Shown: in pieces, positions 46,656 to 56,308 of the stretch
Numbering within the stretch: position 1 is the first letter of the stretch
Layout: every line of letters starts with the position of its first letter
NCBI GenBank assembly: GCA_017961235.1
Contig: JAGCXQ010000032.1
Location: forward strand, 49,438-113,437
Length of the DNA: 64,000 nucleotides
Origin: Clostridiales bacterium
GTDB lineage: Bacteria > Bacillota > Clostridia > Saccharofermentanales > Saccharofermentanaceae
Direction of reading: 5' to 3'
Translations under genes and position numbers: made by a program
Notes under the pieces: model-generated
Database searches by the model: none
What the model was told of the DNA's origin: nothing
Seen by the model: the letters and a program-made list of their open reading frames with translations, nothing else

Positions 46656-46903
46656 TATCGCATGACCCACTTTTCATAATACCCCCTCTTTAACCCTTCT
46701 TTTTAGTCGAGGATCCGCCGCTTCCTAAAGCGGTGATCCCGACCGAAAAGAGGCGGTGAACCACTGGTGCGCTCAAAAACAGGGAATGGAAAAGAAAAAC
46801 GATAAGAAAAAGAAACTGAGAAACACATAGAAAAACACATTAAAAAATCATAAAAACACATTCAAAAACACACTGAAACACAGCAATACAAGAAGGAGAA
46901 AAA

Positions 46904-49426
46904 ATGGGAGTCATTTTTAAACACACACTTAAGAATATGTTCTCAAAGCCGTTCCGGACGATCATGCTGGTACTCTGTATCCTGATCTGTTCCTTCGCAG
47001 CGATGATGACATTTGATATGAGCAACTCCGTGAGAAATGTTCTCGAATCCGCGTTCCTCACGATGTTCGGCGACAGTAACGTAATGGTCACCGGTAACGG
47101 CGGCCTGAAGGATGCGGACTTCGAGGGCCTGCCGGAACACGATAAGGCACTGATGACCGCAGATATGACAACCTTCAATATCCCGGGAAATACAGAGTAT
47201 GCTTACTTTCATGAGAAGAGCATCCTAATCTACACCACGGATATTGATGACGCCAACAAGCTGAGCCTTCTGGCAGCAGAGACCGATCTTGCGAGAAATG
47301 AGATCGCGATCCCGAAGTCGCTCTCCGAAGACCTGAAGCTGAAGGAAGGCGATAAGATCGAGTTCTACGACGAGAACGATCAGCCACACGAATACACAGT
47401 AAAGGCAGTGCTTTCGTATAAGGGTCTGCTCTCGGAAAAGTATAATGTCGTGATGCCGCTCGATGGCTTCTCCGATCTTTTCGGAGAGGAGATCACATTC
47501 CAGGGCGCGTATGTCCGCGTTCACGACAGAAGCAAGGTCGGCGAGTTCTGTGACCTTATTCAGGAAAAGACCCAGGGCGTCGAGGTCGAGGATCTGATCA
47601 ACGGCGAACTGGTGCAGCAGAATGTAAATGGCGTAACAAGCGTATTTGCGATCCTTTTCCTGATCTGCCTGATGCTCGTCATCTTCGTCACAATCTCGCT
47701 CTCGGAGCGCATCATGGTCGAGAGAATGGGCACGGTCGGCACCTTGAGAAGCCTCGGAGTCACACCGAACACGACCGCAAAGATAGTGCTTTTCGAGAAC
47801 GCGCTGTACGGACTGATCGGCGGCGCGATCGGATCAACACTCTACGTACTGACCAGAGACGCGATCTTCAACAATGTGTTCTCCCTTAACTCCGGATCGG
47901 ACATCGAGCTGGAGATGAATCTCGGAAAAGTCTCCATCGCTGCATGGATCGGTGTCATCGTCGGAGCCGTCGTGATCGAGTGCCTTTGCCCGATCAAGGA
48001 GCTTCTTAAGGCGACCAGAACATCGATCAGAGACCTGATCTTCGACAACAAAGATGCAGATTATAAATATACGCGAAAAACACTCGTCGCAGCGATCCTT
48101 TTCACCATTGCCGGTGGCGTGTGCCTCAGCCTGGTGCTCAGCAAGACGATGGAAAGCCTCGGCTTTATCTTCCTGACGATCGTACTTCTGGTGGCGGGAC
48201 TCTTCCTGGGATATCCCTTTATCCTCAGAATGTTCAGCAAGATCTTCGAGAAGATCTTCAATAAAGCGAACTGCCCGGTAGCTGCTTTTTCCTGCGTACA
48301 GGCAAGAACCAAGAAAGCATCCGTCGGTATCTCCAGACTCTTCGTCATGGCGGTCACCATGGGCCTGACACTCTTCGTAATGTCCTACTCCTATATCTCC
48401 TTCGTGAATTCGAAGCCGGCCGAAGCGGATGTCGTTGTCAACGGACTGACCGAGCAGGGAAGCAGGTACAGCTACTTTAACGATATCGACGGAGTCACGG
48501 AAGTCGAGTTCTTCAACTTCAACTGGGGCGTGGACTGTGTCGTCGGCGAAGATGATGTGAAAGAGTATGCGAGCGCTAACAGCAAGCGCATGAAAGAGAT
48601 GTATCACAACGTCGTTCTGATGGGTACTCCCGGCAGCTTCAAGATCAATACCGCGATCAAGGATCTTCCGGAAACGATCGCAGACGATGAGATCTACATG
48701 GATAAGTCTGTGGCGGAAAAACTCGGCTACAAAGTCGGCGATGAGATCCCGATGCTGATCGCTCCGAACCGCACAAAGTCCGTCAACAGAACGATGAAAC
48801 TTGGCGGTTACTGCGATACGATCCGCTTCTCCGGCGGCTCGGCAGTATATGTGGTCAGCCTGAATACTTATAACGAGATCTTCGAGGATCATCCGGTGCG
48901 TGCATATATCCGCACAACGGATCCGGAAGTAACGATCGCGACGATCAAGGAAGAATCTTTCAGCATGTTCGATACCTGCCAGACGATGGACGAGTATATG
49001 GAAGATATGAAGAACAGTAATGCCGGCATGAACACGATCCTTTACATGCTGATCGGCATGGGCGTACTGCTGACCTTCATCGCAGTCGTCAGCAACCAGA
49101 TCATCGGCTTCTCCGGAAGAAGAAGAGAGTGCGCGGTCCTGGCCTCCACAGCGATGAACAGAGGCAAACTTAAGAAAGCATTCCTTGCAGAGAATTTCTT
49201 CTCCTGCATCCTGGCGATGGCAGTAGCAGTTCCTTTCTCCGCAGTGATCGCAGGGCTCTTCAACAAAGCCATGGTCATGATCGAGATGAACTTCGATCTG
49301 TCGATCGACATCCCGTCCACAGCGATCTTCCTCGGAGCACTCTTCCTGCTGTTCCTGTCCACGGTCCTCATGCCGGTCAAGAACATCCGTAAGATGAAGA
49401 TCGCCGAGCAGCTGAAGTACGAGTAA
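46904..49426 (+). CDS. ABC transporter permease, FtsX/MacB type
   Basis: 840 residues, AAGGAG site. N-terminal helix (RTIMLVLCILICSFAAMM), a large outer domain about 45-230, then three helices with the FtsX motif ERMGTVGTLRSLGVTPN near 278; further helices to 480, a second outer domain about 500-700, and a final three-helix FtsX block with RRRECAVLASTAMNRGKLKK near 735. Two complete FtsX units is the BceB/MacB-like architecture of exporters or lipoprotein extractors. It works with the ATPase at 49619. Confidence 0.9.
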   Translation: MGVIFKHTLKNMFSKPFRTIMLVLCILICSFAAMMTFDMSNSVRNVLESAFLTMFGDSNVMVTGNGGLKDADFEGLPEHDKALMTADMTTFNIPGNTEYAYFHEKSILIYTTDIDDANKLSLLAAETDLARNEIAIPKSLSEDLKLKEGDKIEFYDENDQPHEYTVKAVLSYKGLLSEKYNVVMPLDGFSDLFGEEITFQGAYVRVHDRSKVGEFCDLIQEKTQGVEVEDLINGELVQQNVNGVTSVFAILFLICLMLVIFVTISLSERIMVERMGTVGTLRSLGVTPNTTAKIVLFENALYGLIGGAIGSTLYVLTRDAIFNNVFSLNSGSDIELEMNLGKVSIAAWIGVIVGAVVIECLCPIKELLKATRTSIRDLIFDNKDADYKYTRKTLVAAILFTIAGGVCLSLVLSKTMESLGFIFLTIVLLVAGLFLGYPFILRMFSKIFEKIFNKANCPVAAFSCVQARTKKASVGISRLFVMAVTMGLTLFVMSYSYISFVNSKPAEADVVVNGLTEQGSRYSYFNDIDGVTEVEFFNFNWGVDCVVGEDDVKEYASANSKRMKEMYHNVVLMGTPGSFKINTAIKDLPETIADDEIYMDKSVAEKLGYKVGDEIPMLIAPNRTKSVNRTMKLGGYCDTIRFSGGSAVYVVSLNTYNEIFEDHPVRAYIRTTDPEVTIATIKEESFSMFDTCQTMDEYMEDMKNSNAGMNTILYMLIGMGVLLTFIAVVSNQIIGFSGRRRECAVLASTAMNRGKLKKAFLAENFFSCILAMAVAVPFSAVIAGLFNKAMVMIEMNFDLSIDIPSTAIFLGALFLLFLSTVLMPVKNIRKMKIAEQLKYE

Positions 49427-49494
49427 TCAATTAAGACACGATCCGCGAGGCGGGGGGCGAGAAGGACCCACGCCGGGACGGAATAAGATGCGAT

Positions 49495-49598
49495 GCGGGC
49501 GATCGATTGCCCGAAATAAAGTGAGTGGGCGCCCCGCCCGATGACAACAGATGATGGGCTCCGCCCGATAGTAACAGACGCAGGGCGCCCCGCCCGAG
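49495..49598 (+). repeat. Four small GGGC...GCCCGA hairpins before the ABC ATPase
   Basis: GGGC...GCCCGA units begin near 49495, 49527, 49556 and 49583 (27-32 bp apart); arms GGGCGCCCCGCCCGA or GGGCTCCGCCCGA. They fill most of the 192-bp spacer between permease and ATPase genes, and could attenuate or stabilise the mRNA. Confidence 0.55.
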
Positions 49599-49618
49599 AA
49601 AGAAATGAGGTAACAACT

Positions 49619-50428
49619 ATGGAAAACATGATCGAAGTAAGAAGCGTAAATAAGACATTTGGTAAGAAAGGCAGCGTGAAGACGCAGGTTTTAAACGGCG
49701 CAGAGCTGACAGTGCAGAAGGGTGAGTTTGTCTCCCTCATGGGAGCTTCCGGCTCCGGCAAAAGCACTCTCCTTTATCTCATCGGCGGCCTTGACCGTGA
49801 TTTTACCGGCGACATCCGCCTTTGCGGGAAGAGCATCAGCAAGATGAAGGAAAAGGAACTCAGCAAGATCCGCCTCGGCAAGATCGGCTTTATCTTCCAG
49901 TTCTACAATCTGGTGCAGAACCTGAACGTCGAGGATAACATCCTTCTGCCGTCGCTGGTTGCCGGCCGGTCCCGCGCTTCTTTGAAAAAAGAACTCGACG
50001 AGATCCTTGAGATCACCGGTCTTACCGAGAAGAGAAAGTTCATGCCGAGTAAGCTCAGCGGCGGCCAGCAGCAGCGTGTCGCGATTGCCCGTGCGATCAT
50101 CAGCAATCCGGAGATCATTCTCGCAGACGAAGCGACAGGTAACCTCGACAGCAAGTCCGGCGCAGAAATCATGGAGCTCTTCCGCCGCATCAATCAGGAG
50201 AAGGGCATCACTATCCTTCAGGTCACCCACTCCCAGAAGTGCGCGATGTACGGCACACGTACCGTCGTTCTTGAGAATGGCCGCACAGTAAACGTGGATG
50301 CAGATATGCATGTCAGCGGCGGAAACTCCGGCTATGGTTCCGGATCCGGCGACGCGGCCGCTTCGATCAAGAGCATGCGCGAAAAGATCATGAACATGAA
50401 TCTCGCCAGTGCCGGTGCGCGTAGCTGA
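49619..50428 (+). CDS. ABC transporter ATP-binding protein, LolD/MacB type
   Basis: 269 residues from the ATG at 49619, behind GAGG; longer in-frame starts cross the GGGC hairpins. Walker [10 protein letters not shown] near 44, Q loop [12 protein letters not shown], signature [15 protein letters not shown] near 145, Walker [12 protein letters not shown] and H-loop THSQKCA. The Walker A codons themselves contain an AAAAGCACT (49760), probably by coincidence. A Gly/Ser-rich C-terminal tail follows. Partner of the FtsX permease. Confidence 0.93.
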   Translation: MENMIEVRSVNKTFGKKGSVKTQVLNGAELTVQKGEFVSLMGASGSGKSTLLYLIGGLDRDFTGDIRLCGKSISKMKEKELSKIRLGKIGFIFQFYNLVQNLNVEDNILLPSLVAGRSRASLKKELDEILEITGLTEKRKFMPSKLSGGQQQRVAIARAIISNPEIILADEATGNLDSKSGAEIMELFRRINQEKGITILQVTHSQKCAMYGTRTVVLENGRTVNVDADMHVSGGNSGYGSGSGDAAASIKSMREKIMNMNLASAGARS

Positions 50429-50578
50429 TCTGTTGAATACAAACCGATGCGAGAGTTCAGTTAGCCAACTGCAACAGCATCGAGAGAAGCACAGTTGATA
50501 ATGCTTTGCGCCATATAATCCAGCCGTTTCCTTGCGCCGCCCCCTCCGTTAAACGAAAGGCGCGGGTAACGATATAAG

Positions 50579-50640
50579 AAAACTTCCCCATCGGAAAAGT
50601 GTTCTCACCCAACACCCAAGTCCGGTGGGGAAGCTGTTTT
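50579..50640. terminator. Bidirectional terminator between ABC ATPase and MATE gene
   Basis: AACTTCCCCATCGG (50581-50594) pairs with CCGGTGGGGAAGCT (50622-50634), followed by TGTTTTATT on the plus strand and TTTTCTTAT on the minus strand. The upstream 150 bp hold no gene. Confidence 0.7.
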
Positions 50641-52120
50641 ATTCAACAGCAGCAGCGACAGAAGCAGCGGCAGCCGGGGCGCCGGAGTTGCCGATCTTTT
50701 TCTTCACATGGACGTAGTAGCCGAAAAGCACGATGAAGGTCAGCGCCCAGGAAACAGGGTAGGAGACCAGCAGGATCTTGTAGGCGCTGATCGGCGCGGC
50801 GCTCTGCTTGAAGTGGTTGAAGGCGGTGTACACCCAGGCGAGACGCAGACCGCAGCTGCCGACGACGGTCGCGACCATCGGGAAGACGGAGTGCTTGATG
50901 CCGCGGAGCATGCCGGAGCCGCAGTCCATGAGACCGCAGAGGAAGTCGGGCACGACGACGCAGAGCATGCGCGCGAGTCCGAAAGTCACGCCTTCGGGGG
51001 AATCCGGAAGATACAGAAGGAGCAGCGGTTCACCGAAAATGTACGAGAGCGCGCCGAGCGAGAGACCGATGAAAGTGATCGACAGGAGCGCCGACCGGTA
51101 GATCGCATTCAGACGGTCGTAGCGCTTCGCGCCGTAGTTCTGGCCCGCGAAGGTCATGCAGCCCTGTGTGAAAGAATTCATACCGGCGTAGATGAACGAA
51201 TCGATATTCATGCACGCGGAATTACCCGCCATGCAGGCTGTGCCGAGCGAGTTGACGCTCGACTGGATGATGACGTTCGAAAAGGAGAACAGTGTGTTCT
51301 GAAATCCCACCGGCAGGCCGAGTTTCAGGATCTTTGCGAGCGGCTTTTTATGGATGCGGAGCTCGAAGATGAAAATCCGGCACTCACCATCAAGATGGAA
51401 AAGTGAATTACTCATTAGAATCGCGGAAAGCACTTGTGACGCGACTGTTGCGATCGCGACACCTGCGACGCCGAGTCCGAAACCTGCGACGAGAATGAGA
51501 TTCAGCACGACATTCAGCACGCCGGAGATCGTGAGATAGACCAGCGGGCGCCGAGTGTCGCCTCGGGCCACGATGATCGCACGGCCGAAGGTGTAGATCA
51601 TGAAGGCAGGTGCGCCGAGAAAGTAGATGCGGAGATATAGAGTCGCCTGGTCGATCGCGTCGGAGGTCGTGCCCATCCACTCGAGAAAAGTTCTCGCGAA
51701 CACGCAGCCGACGATCCCCGTGATGACACCGAAGATGATGCCGAGAGAGAAGATCGTGTGGGTCAGGTCGTGGACTTTTTCCATCTTTTTCGCGCCGAGC
51801 GTCGATGCGAGAACGACAGTCGCGCCGAGAGAAATACCGATAAACAGATTGATGATGAGGTTGATCAGAGGGGCGCAGGCGCCGACTGCCGCGACCGCCG
51901 TGTCACCGACGAACTGTCCGACAACGACGATGTCCGCTGCATTGAAGAGAAGCTGCAGGACCTGTGTCAGAACGATCGGCACGCTGTAAAGAATCAAGGG
52001 TACGAGAACGCCGCCATTGATCATGTCGATGTCATGGCTCTTTTTGCCCGAACGGGAACCCTTCAAACCAATGGCATGAAGCTTCTGAGGTCCTGTTTTC
52101 CGTTCTGAATTTAAGTGCAT
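50639..52120 (-). CDS. MATE-family exporter (second copy)
   Basis: 493 residues, 12 probable membrane helices. MINGGVLVPLILYSVPIVLTQVLQ, NAADIVVVGQFVGDTAVAAVGA, and later MTFAGQNYGAKRYDRL are MATE patterns of the DinF/NorM-like type. It is not closely similar to the MATE at 41527, so not a recent duplicate. The start ATG lies far into an N-terminal tail (MHLNSERKTGPQKLHAIG), and a later start at MINGG is possible. Substrate unknown. Confidence 0.9.
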   Translation of the reverse strand: MHLNSERKTGPQKLHAIGLKGSRSGKKSHDIDMINGGVLVPLILYSVPIVLTQVLQLLFNAADIVVVGQFVGDTAVAAVGACAPLINLIINLFIGISLGATVVLASTLGAKKMEKVHDLTHTIFSLGIIFGVITGIVGCVFARTFLEWMGTTSDAIDQATLYLRIYFLGAPAFMIYTFGRAIIVARGDTRRPLVYLTISGVLNVVLNLILVAGFGLGVAGVAIATVASQVLSAILMSNSLFHLDGECRIFIFELRIHKKPLAKILKLGLPVGFQNTLFSFSNVIIQSSVNSLGTACMAGNSACMNIDSFIYAGMNSFTQGCMTFAGQNYGAKRYDRLNAIYRSALLSITFIGLSLGALSYIFGEPLLLLYLPDSPEGVTFGLARMLCVVVPDFLCGLMDCGSGMLRGIKHSVFPMVATVVGSCGLRLAWVYTAFNHFKQSAAPISAYKILLVSYPVSWALTFIVLFGYYVHVKKKIGNSGAPAAAASVAAAVE

Positions 52121-52261
52121 AAATCATTTCCCACCCTGTCATAGCAGAAATACTACCATAACGGATGGGAAACGAGGTTAGATAATTCGTTGTGCATTTG
52201 ATAGAAATCCGCCACGGAGCGTAGCGGGTTTATCATGCGTTTTCGATGTACGGATGCAAAA

Positions 52262-52340
52262 TCAAGCAACCGGAAGTGTAATCATGCAACCTGAAGTGTA
52301 ACCGCGCCTGCTGAAGAATCGTGCCGCCGAAGTGTAATTC
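52262..52340. repeat. GAAGTGTAA direct repeats
   Basis: GAAGTGTAA at 52273, 52293 and 52329; the first two share a 20-bp unit (GCAACC(G/T)GAAGTGTAATC). They lie in the gap 52121-52338, next to the end of the TerB-like gene. Significance unknown. Confidence 0.35.
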
Positions 52341-53013
52341 AGTGCATGATCATCTGTCTGGTTCCGCAGTACGGGCAGAAGGTCTCTGTGTGGCTGGTGT
52401 TGATCTGAAGATCGGCGCCGCAGGCAGAGCACTTCAGTGTAACAATCTGAGCTCTTCCGGCGAACTGCGCATTCATATTCGATCCCGGGAAGCCCTGCTT
52501 GCCATAGACGTAGTTCTGGAAGACCGACATGGCTTTTCGCTCGTTCTCGGTGACACCGTCTGTGAGCTCCGCGATGCGCTGAGCGTCGCCCTGAAGTGTG
52601 GTGAGGGTGTTGACGTCGAGACGGTTCAAGTACTTTTCGACAGTCATGAAGTTCGACGAGCGGTCCGTCACGATCTGCTGCAGTTCATTTCGGAAAGAAG
52701 CAGAGGCATTCGGATTATTCATCAGGCTCGAGCACATGTAGTCGAGATCCATCTGCTCTTCGGGCGAGATGACGCCGTCGGCCTTTGCGATGTAGTAGCA
52801 GAGGGCGATACGTGCGAGTGCGATGTTAGCGACAGTGGTACCGGTGTTGCCCGGGTTTGGAACGCTCTGCGGAATGTAGTTTCCGGCCGGAGCAGGCTGG
52901 CTTCCGCCGAGAAGACTATCGATGAGCGCTGTGCCTGCGCCAAAAGCGAGACCGCCGACGATTCCGCCGGTGACATCTCTTGCGAGTGAACGTAGTAATG
53001 ATCTGCCTAACAT
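52339..53013 (-). CDS. TerB-like protein with a C-terminal zinc ribbon
   Basis: 224 residues from the ATG at 53013, which has GGAGGAG 7 bp upstream; a start further up at 53124 lies inside the neighbouring gene. Gly-rich N-terminus (GGIVGGLAFGAGTALIDSLL), a helical TerB-like domain about 65-170 (ALCYYIAKADGVISPEEQMD, then NEVTENERK-type text), and a zinc ribbon near the end (CSACGADL...FCPYCG). TerB domains occur in tellurite and stress proteins but the role is unknown. It is 1 bp from the stop of the upstream membrane-protein gene, so co-transcribed. Confidence 0.75.
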   Translation of the reverse strand: MLGRSLLRSLARDVTGGIVGGLAFGAGTALIDSLLGGSQPAPAGNYIPQSVPNPGNTGTTVANIALARIALCYYIAKADGVISPEEQMDLDYMCSSLMNNPNASASFRNELQQIVTDRSSNFMTVEKYLNRLDVNTLTTLQGDAQRIAELTDGVTENERKAMSVFQNYVYGKQGFPGSNMNAQFAGRAQIVTLKCSACGADLQINTSHTETFCPYCGTRQMIMH

Positions 53014-53014
53014 A

Positions 53015-53734
53015 TTAAATCTCCTCCATACAGTAGCTACTCTCCGGATACATGCCGAAGATCGAGCCTGCTTCGTTTTTTCCAATATAGTAATATCCTG
53101 CGCCATCGACTTCATTGTACACATATTTTACAACGGAGAGTTCGCGGCCGTCAGAAAGATAGATGTTGTATTCCGTATGACTTGTTTTATGTTTTCCTCT
53201 TCCGCTGGTGACCTTTCTTGTGTCTTTGCGGACGACCTGTGCGTATTCGAGGGAGATCGTCGCGCTTTCAGGATCTTCCGGCTTTTTTTCATAGGTCTGT
53301 TTCGCACCGTTATAGAACAACAAGCCGAGGATGATAACAGTGCATAGCGGCAACACGAGCGATATGATCTGAATTATATTGGTCGCTTCTCCGCGCATCC
53401 GGCCCCGGATGAATCCGACCAGCGTGACGATAAACCAGCCCACAAGCGAGGATAACAGAGCAATCATGACGATGTTCAAGACCTTGATGTTCGTCTTTGC
53501 ATTCTTGACGTAGACGCTGTAGTCAGATCTAAGAAGTGCGTCGGTCAGCACGGTCCTTCCGTTTTCATCATGTACCAGCTCGATCTCGGAACGGCTTTCT
53601 TCGATGTTTGCCGCCGCTTTATTCTCATGCTGCGCCCCGAAGATCATGGCTCCGAATATAGCGATGAACATGATAATGAATATGATGAGAAGTGACTTCT
53701 TCCCGGAGGAAGAATAGTTTTTTGAGATGCGCAT
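53015..53734 (-). CDS. Membrane protein of unknown function
   Basis: 239 residues from the ATG at 53734 (MRISKNYSSSGKK); a start at 53794 would be only 5 nt from the -10 and would include an oligomer copy in its first codons, so it is less likely. Membrane helices at about 14-34, 85-110 and 125-150, and a C-terminal outer or inner domain (YAQVVRKDTRKVTSGRGKHK, DGRELSVVKYVYNEVDG) that resembles small DUF3592-like modules. Unknown role; operon with the TerB-like gene. Confidence 0.65.
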   Translation of the reverse strand: MRISKNYSSSGKKSLLIIFIIMFIAIFGAMIFGAQHENKAAANIEESRSEIELVHDENGRTVLTDALLRSDYSVYVKNAKTNIKVLNIVMIALLSSLVGWFIVTLVGFIRGRMRGEATNIIQIISLVLPLCTVIILGLLFYNGAKQTYEKKPEDPESATISLEYAQVVRKDTRKVTSGRGKHKTSHTEYNIYLSDGRELSVVKYVYNEVDGAGYYYIGKNEAGSIFGMYPESSYCMEEI

Positions 53735-53799
53735 GTGTTTGCTCCGTTTTGACCGTTCCGCGCGAAAAGCACTTGTCCGGCCGTTTATTTTCATGACTC

Positions 53800-53805
53800 A
53801 TTATA
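53800..53805 (-). promoter_or_regulatory. -10 element for the 53734 gene
   Basis: TATAAT on the minus strand. The leader down to 53734 carries an oligomer copy (53765-53773) flanked by CGCG, as in other leaders here. Confidence 0.5.
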
Positions 53806-53959
53806 TCAATAATGCTGAAAGGAGAGTAGTTTCACCGCGCATAATTGGCACATCCTAATTATTCGCGCCGCGCGAAATAGCGGATGCGAAAATAGGAGGG
53901 TAGAGAGATGTTCTTCGGATTATCCGGTACGCCGGGCAGGCGCGCATGAGCGCGGCCGC

Positions 53960-55141
53960 TCAGGCTTTCTTTTTTTTCTTACCGACCAGGATGCGGCGCG
54001 CAAGCTTCGCGGCGACCCGGTAAGGCATAGGCTGGAGTGCTTTTCGAGCTTCCTTCAGCTTCTCACGGATCGGGATGCTCTGCGGACAGTGTTTCTCGCA
54101 CTTGCCACACTCGATGCAGCGCGAAGCATCTGCCGGCTCGAGCCGGAGCGCGATGGTTTGGAAATACTCTTTTCTGCCGGTGCCTTTTTTCTCGGAATAC
54201 ATATGGTTGTAGCACGAGAAAATGCCCGGGATATCGACGCCTCTGGGGCAGGGGAGACAGTACTTACAGCCTGTGCAGCCGACCTTCGTGTTCTCGTTTA
54301 TGTAGCCCTTGATCTTCTCGATCATGGCGAATTCATCCTGTCCCCAGGCGCCCGCTTCCGCGTCGCTTGCGATGCGGGCGTTCTCCTCGAGCATCTCGAG
54401 GGAATTCATGCCCGACAGGACACAGGTGATCTCCTTCTGGTTCCAGAGCCACCGGAACGCCCATTCGGCCGGACTCCAGCCGTGCGGATCTTTCGCGATC
54501 TCTTTTTTTGCCTTTTCGGGAAGAAGATCGACGAGCTTTCCGCCGCGCAGAGGCTCCATGATAAATACCGGTACGCCCTTTTCGTAAGCGGCGGCGATAC
54601 CGTCGCGCCCGGCCTGCGAGTTCTCGTCCATGTAGTTGTACTGCACGAGGCTGAGCTCCCAGTCAAAAGCGGCGAGGATCTTCTTATACATCTCCGTGTT
54701 CCCGTGGAATGAGAAGCCGAAGTGATGCACGCGGCCGGCTTTTTTCTGCTCAGAGATCCAGTCCCGGACGCCGAGTTCTTCGAGCTTTTCCCACTGTGCG
54801 ATGTCCGTCATGTGATGGAAAAGATAGTAGTCGAGATGGTCTGTACGGAGGCGCTTGAGCTCCTCGTCGAGATATTTGTCCAGGTCGGCTCTCTTCTTGA
54901 CGAGATACTGCGGCAGCTTCGTGGTAAGAGTGATTTTGGAGCGGAGGTCATTTTTCTCGATGATTTTTCCGAGTGCGTCTTCTGAGCCCGGATAGATGTA
55001 GGCCGTGTCGAAATAAGTCACCCCGAGCTCGATCGCCCGCAGGACCTGCGCCTCCGTCTTCTCCATGTCGATCGATCTGCCCTTCGTGGCAAAACGCATA
55101 CATCCGAATCCCAGTACCGGTAAACCATTTCGCTGCTGCAT
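53960..55141 (-). CDS. Aldo/keto reductase with C-terminal 4Fe-4S ferredoxin domain
   Basis: 393 residues, GAGGAG site. AKR barrel about 1-280: GFGCMRFA, FDTAYIYPGSEDALG, TTKLPQYLVK, LDYYLFHHM, HFGFSFHG, VQYNYMDEN. From about 285 two cysteine clusters: CTGCKYCLPCPRGVDIP and CIECGKCEKHCPQ. Such ferredoxin-type AKRs are common in anaerobes; the substrate is not known. It ends in a Lys-rich tail. A long tract of TGTT/TGTC repeats lies in its leader region. Confidence 0.9.
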   Translation of the reverse strand: MQQRNGLPVLGFGCMRFATKGRSIDMEKTEAQVLRAIELGVTYFDTAYIYPGSEDALGKIIEKNDLRSKITLTTKLPQYLVKKRADLDKYLDEELKRLRTDHLDYYLFHHMTDIAQWEKLEELGVRDWISEQKKAGRVHHFGFSFHGNTEMYKKILAAFDWELSLVQYNYMDENSQAGRDGIAAAYEKGVPVFIMEPLRGGKLVDLLPEKAKKEIAKDPHGWSPAEWAFRWLWNQKEITCVLSGMNSLEMLEENARIASDAEAGAWGQDEFAMIEKIKGYINENTKVGCTGCKYCLPCPRGVDIPGIFSCYNHMYSEKKGTGRKEYFQTIALRLEPADASRCIECGKCEKHCPQSIPIREKLKEARKALQPMPYRVAAKLARRILVGKKKKKA

Positions 55142-55167
55142 ACTATCACTCCTCTTTCGCTATTTCA

Positions 55168-55240
55168 TGTCCGTCTGTGCCAGTGTGTCTGTTTGTTTGT
55201 GTCTGTTTGTTTTTTGTGTTTGTTTGTCTGTGTCTGTCCG
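55168..55240. repeat. TGTT/TGTC microsatellite-like tract
   Basis: About 70 bp built from TGTT, TGTC and GTCTG words (GTTTGTTTGTGTCTGTTTGT). It separates the patatin stop from the aldo/keto reductase leader. No site recognised. Confidence 0.6.
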
Positions 55241-55247
55241 TTAGCTT

Positions 55248-56228
55248 CTATTGTGCTGTCTGCTGTCCGAGAAACTTCCGGATCTCGGGAAGTCTCCGCT
55301 TCGCCTCCGCGCGCCCGATCTGATAGACACGCTCGAGCTCTTCCGGCTTCTTGCAGGCGCGCCCGATCTTCAGATCTTCCGGCGGCCGGATCACGAGACT
55401 CTCGCCGGATGCTTCCTTTTTTCTAACTTCTTCCAGCTGGCGGTTGTACATGATGTGACGTTTGCCCATCGCTTCCACGATCGCCGGGTATTTCCGAAGG
55501 AACATCTTGAAAAGCACTTTTGAACTTTTCTTTTTTTCGTAGCCTTCGGGCTGGGTGAGTACGATGACGTTTTTGCGGTAGCCGAGCTCCTCCATGTAGG
55601 AGTAGGGGATGGCGTCGGAGATGCCGCCGTCGAGGAGCTGATGTCCGTCGATCCTTACAACTTTAGATAAGATCGGCATCGAGGCGGAAGCCCGCATCCA
55701 CTCGATGTCCTTCATGCCGCCGTCGATGCAGCGGTGGTAGCGGATCTCGCCAGTCAGGACGTCGGTCGCGCCGATATAAAACTCCATCGGTTCTTTCGCA
55801 AATGTCTCCCGGTCAAAGATGTCCAGTTCGTCTGGGATCTCCCGGTAGCAGAAGTCTGCGCCGAAGAAGTCCCCGGTTTTCATAAGTGAGCGGAAACTGC
55901 TGTAGCGCGGGTCTTTACAGTATTTCTTGTTATAGCGGATCGCGCGGCCGATCTGGTGCGACTTGTAGTTGCAGCCGAAGACTGCGCCCGCGGAGATGCC
56001 GGATGCCGCATCGAAGGTGATCCCGTTTTCCATCAGAACATCGATCACGCCGCAGGTAAACATCCCGCGCATCGCGCCGCCCTCCATCACCAGCGCCGAG
56101 CGGGGAGAAGCGGAAGAAGGGGCTGCCTGCGCCGCGTCGTTCGCGCGATTTGCGGAGATCATATCACGAGCAGCGTCGGTGAGTGCTTTTGCAGTATTTG
56201 AATTAATTTCAGTATTTTTACTTTCCAT
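55248..56228 (-). CDS. Patatin-like phospholipase
   Basis: 326 residues from the ATG at 56228 (MESKNTE), with a TATAAT at 56240-56235 only 6 nt before it, so the message may be leaderless; an ATG at 56309 reads back across that promoter. A 45-residue N-terminal extension (Ala/Ser-rich, with AKALTDAA encoded by an oligomer copy) precedes the patatin domain: SALVMEGGAMRGMFTCGV, Ser in GISAG near 86, Asp in LDGGISDAIPY near 215. It should hydrolyse acyl esters of membrane lipids; the exact lipid is unknown. Confidence 0.85.
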   Translation of the reverse strand: MESKNTEINSNTAKALTDAARDMISANRANDAAQAAPSSASPRSALVMEGGAMRGMFTCGVIDVLMENGITFDAASGISAGAVFGCNYKSHQIGRAIRYNKKYCKDPRYSSFRSLMKTGDFFGADFCYREIPDELDIFDRETFAKEPMEFYIGATDVLTGEIRYHRCIDGGMKDIEWMRASASMPILSKVVRIDGHQLLDGGISDAIPYSYMEELGYRKNVIVLTQPEGYEKKKSSKVLFKMFLRKYPAIVEAMGKRHIMYNRQLEEVRKKEASGESLVIRPPEDLKIGRACKKPEELERVYQIGRAEAKRRLPEIRKFLGQQTAQ

Positions 56229-56234
56229 GATTTC

Positions 56235-56240
56235 ATTATA
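56235..56240 (-). promoter_or_regulatory. -10 element for the patatin gene
   Basis: TATAAT with TTTCCA 17 bp upstream as a weak -35. The start codon is within about 6 nt of it. Confidence 0.5.
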
Positions 56241-56308
56241 TGGTGAACGGCGGCGTTTGGAAATGGTTTGCGGCCATATACAAAGAAAGTTTAAAAAATT
56301 GAATTCCA

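Noticed and set aside
49760..49768. Oligomer copy in the ABC ATPase
   Set aside because: It coincides with the Walker A codons GGC-AAA-AGC-ACT, so protein constraint explains it without any oligomer function.
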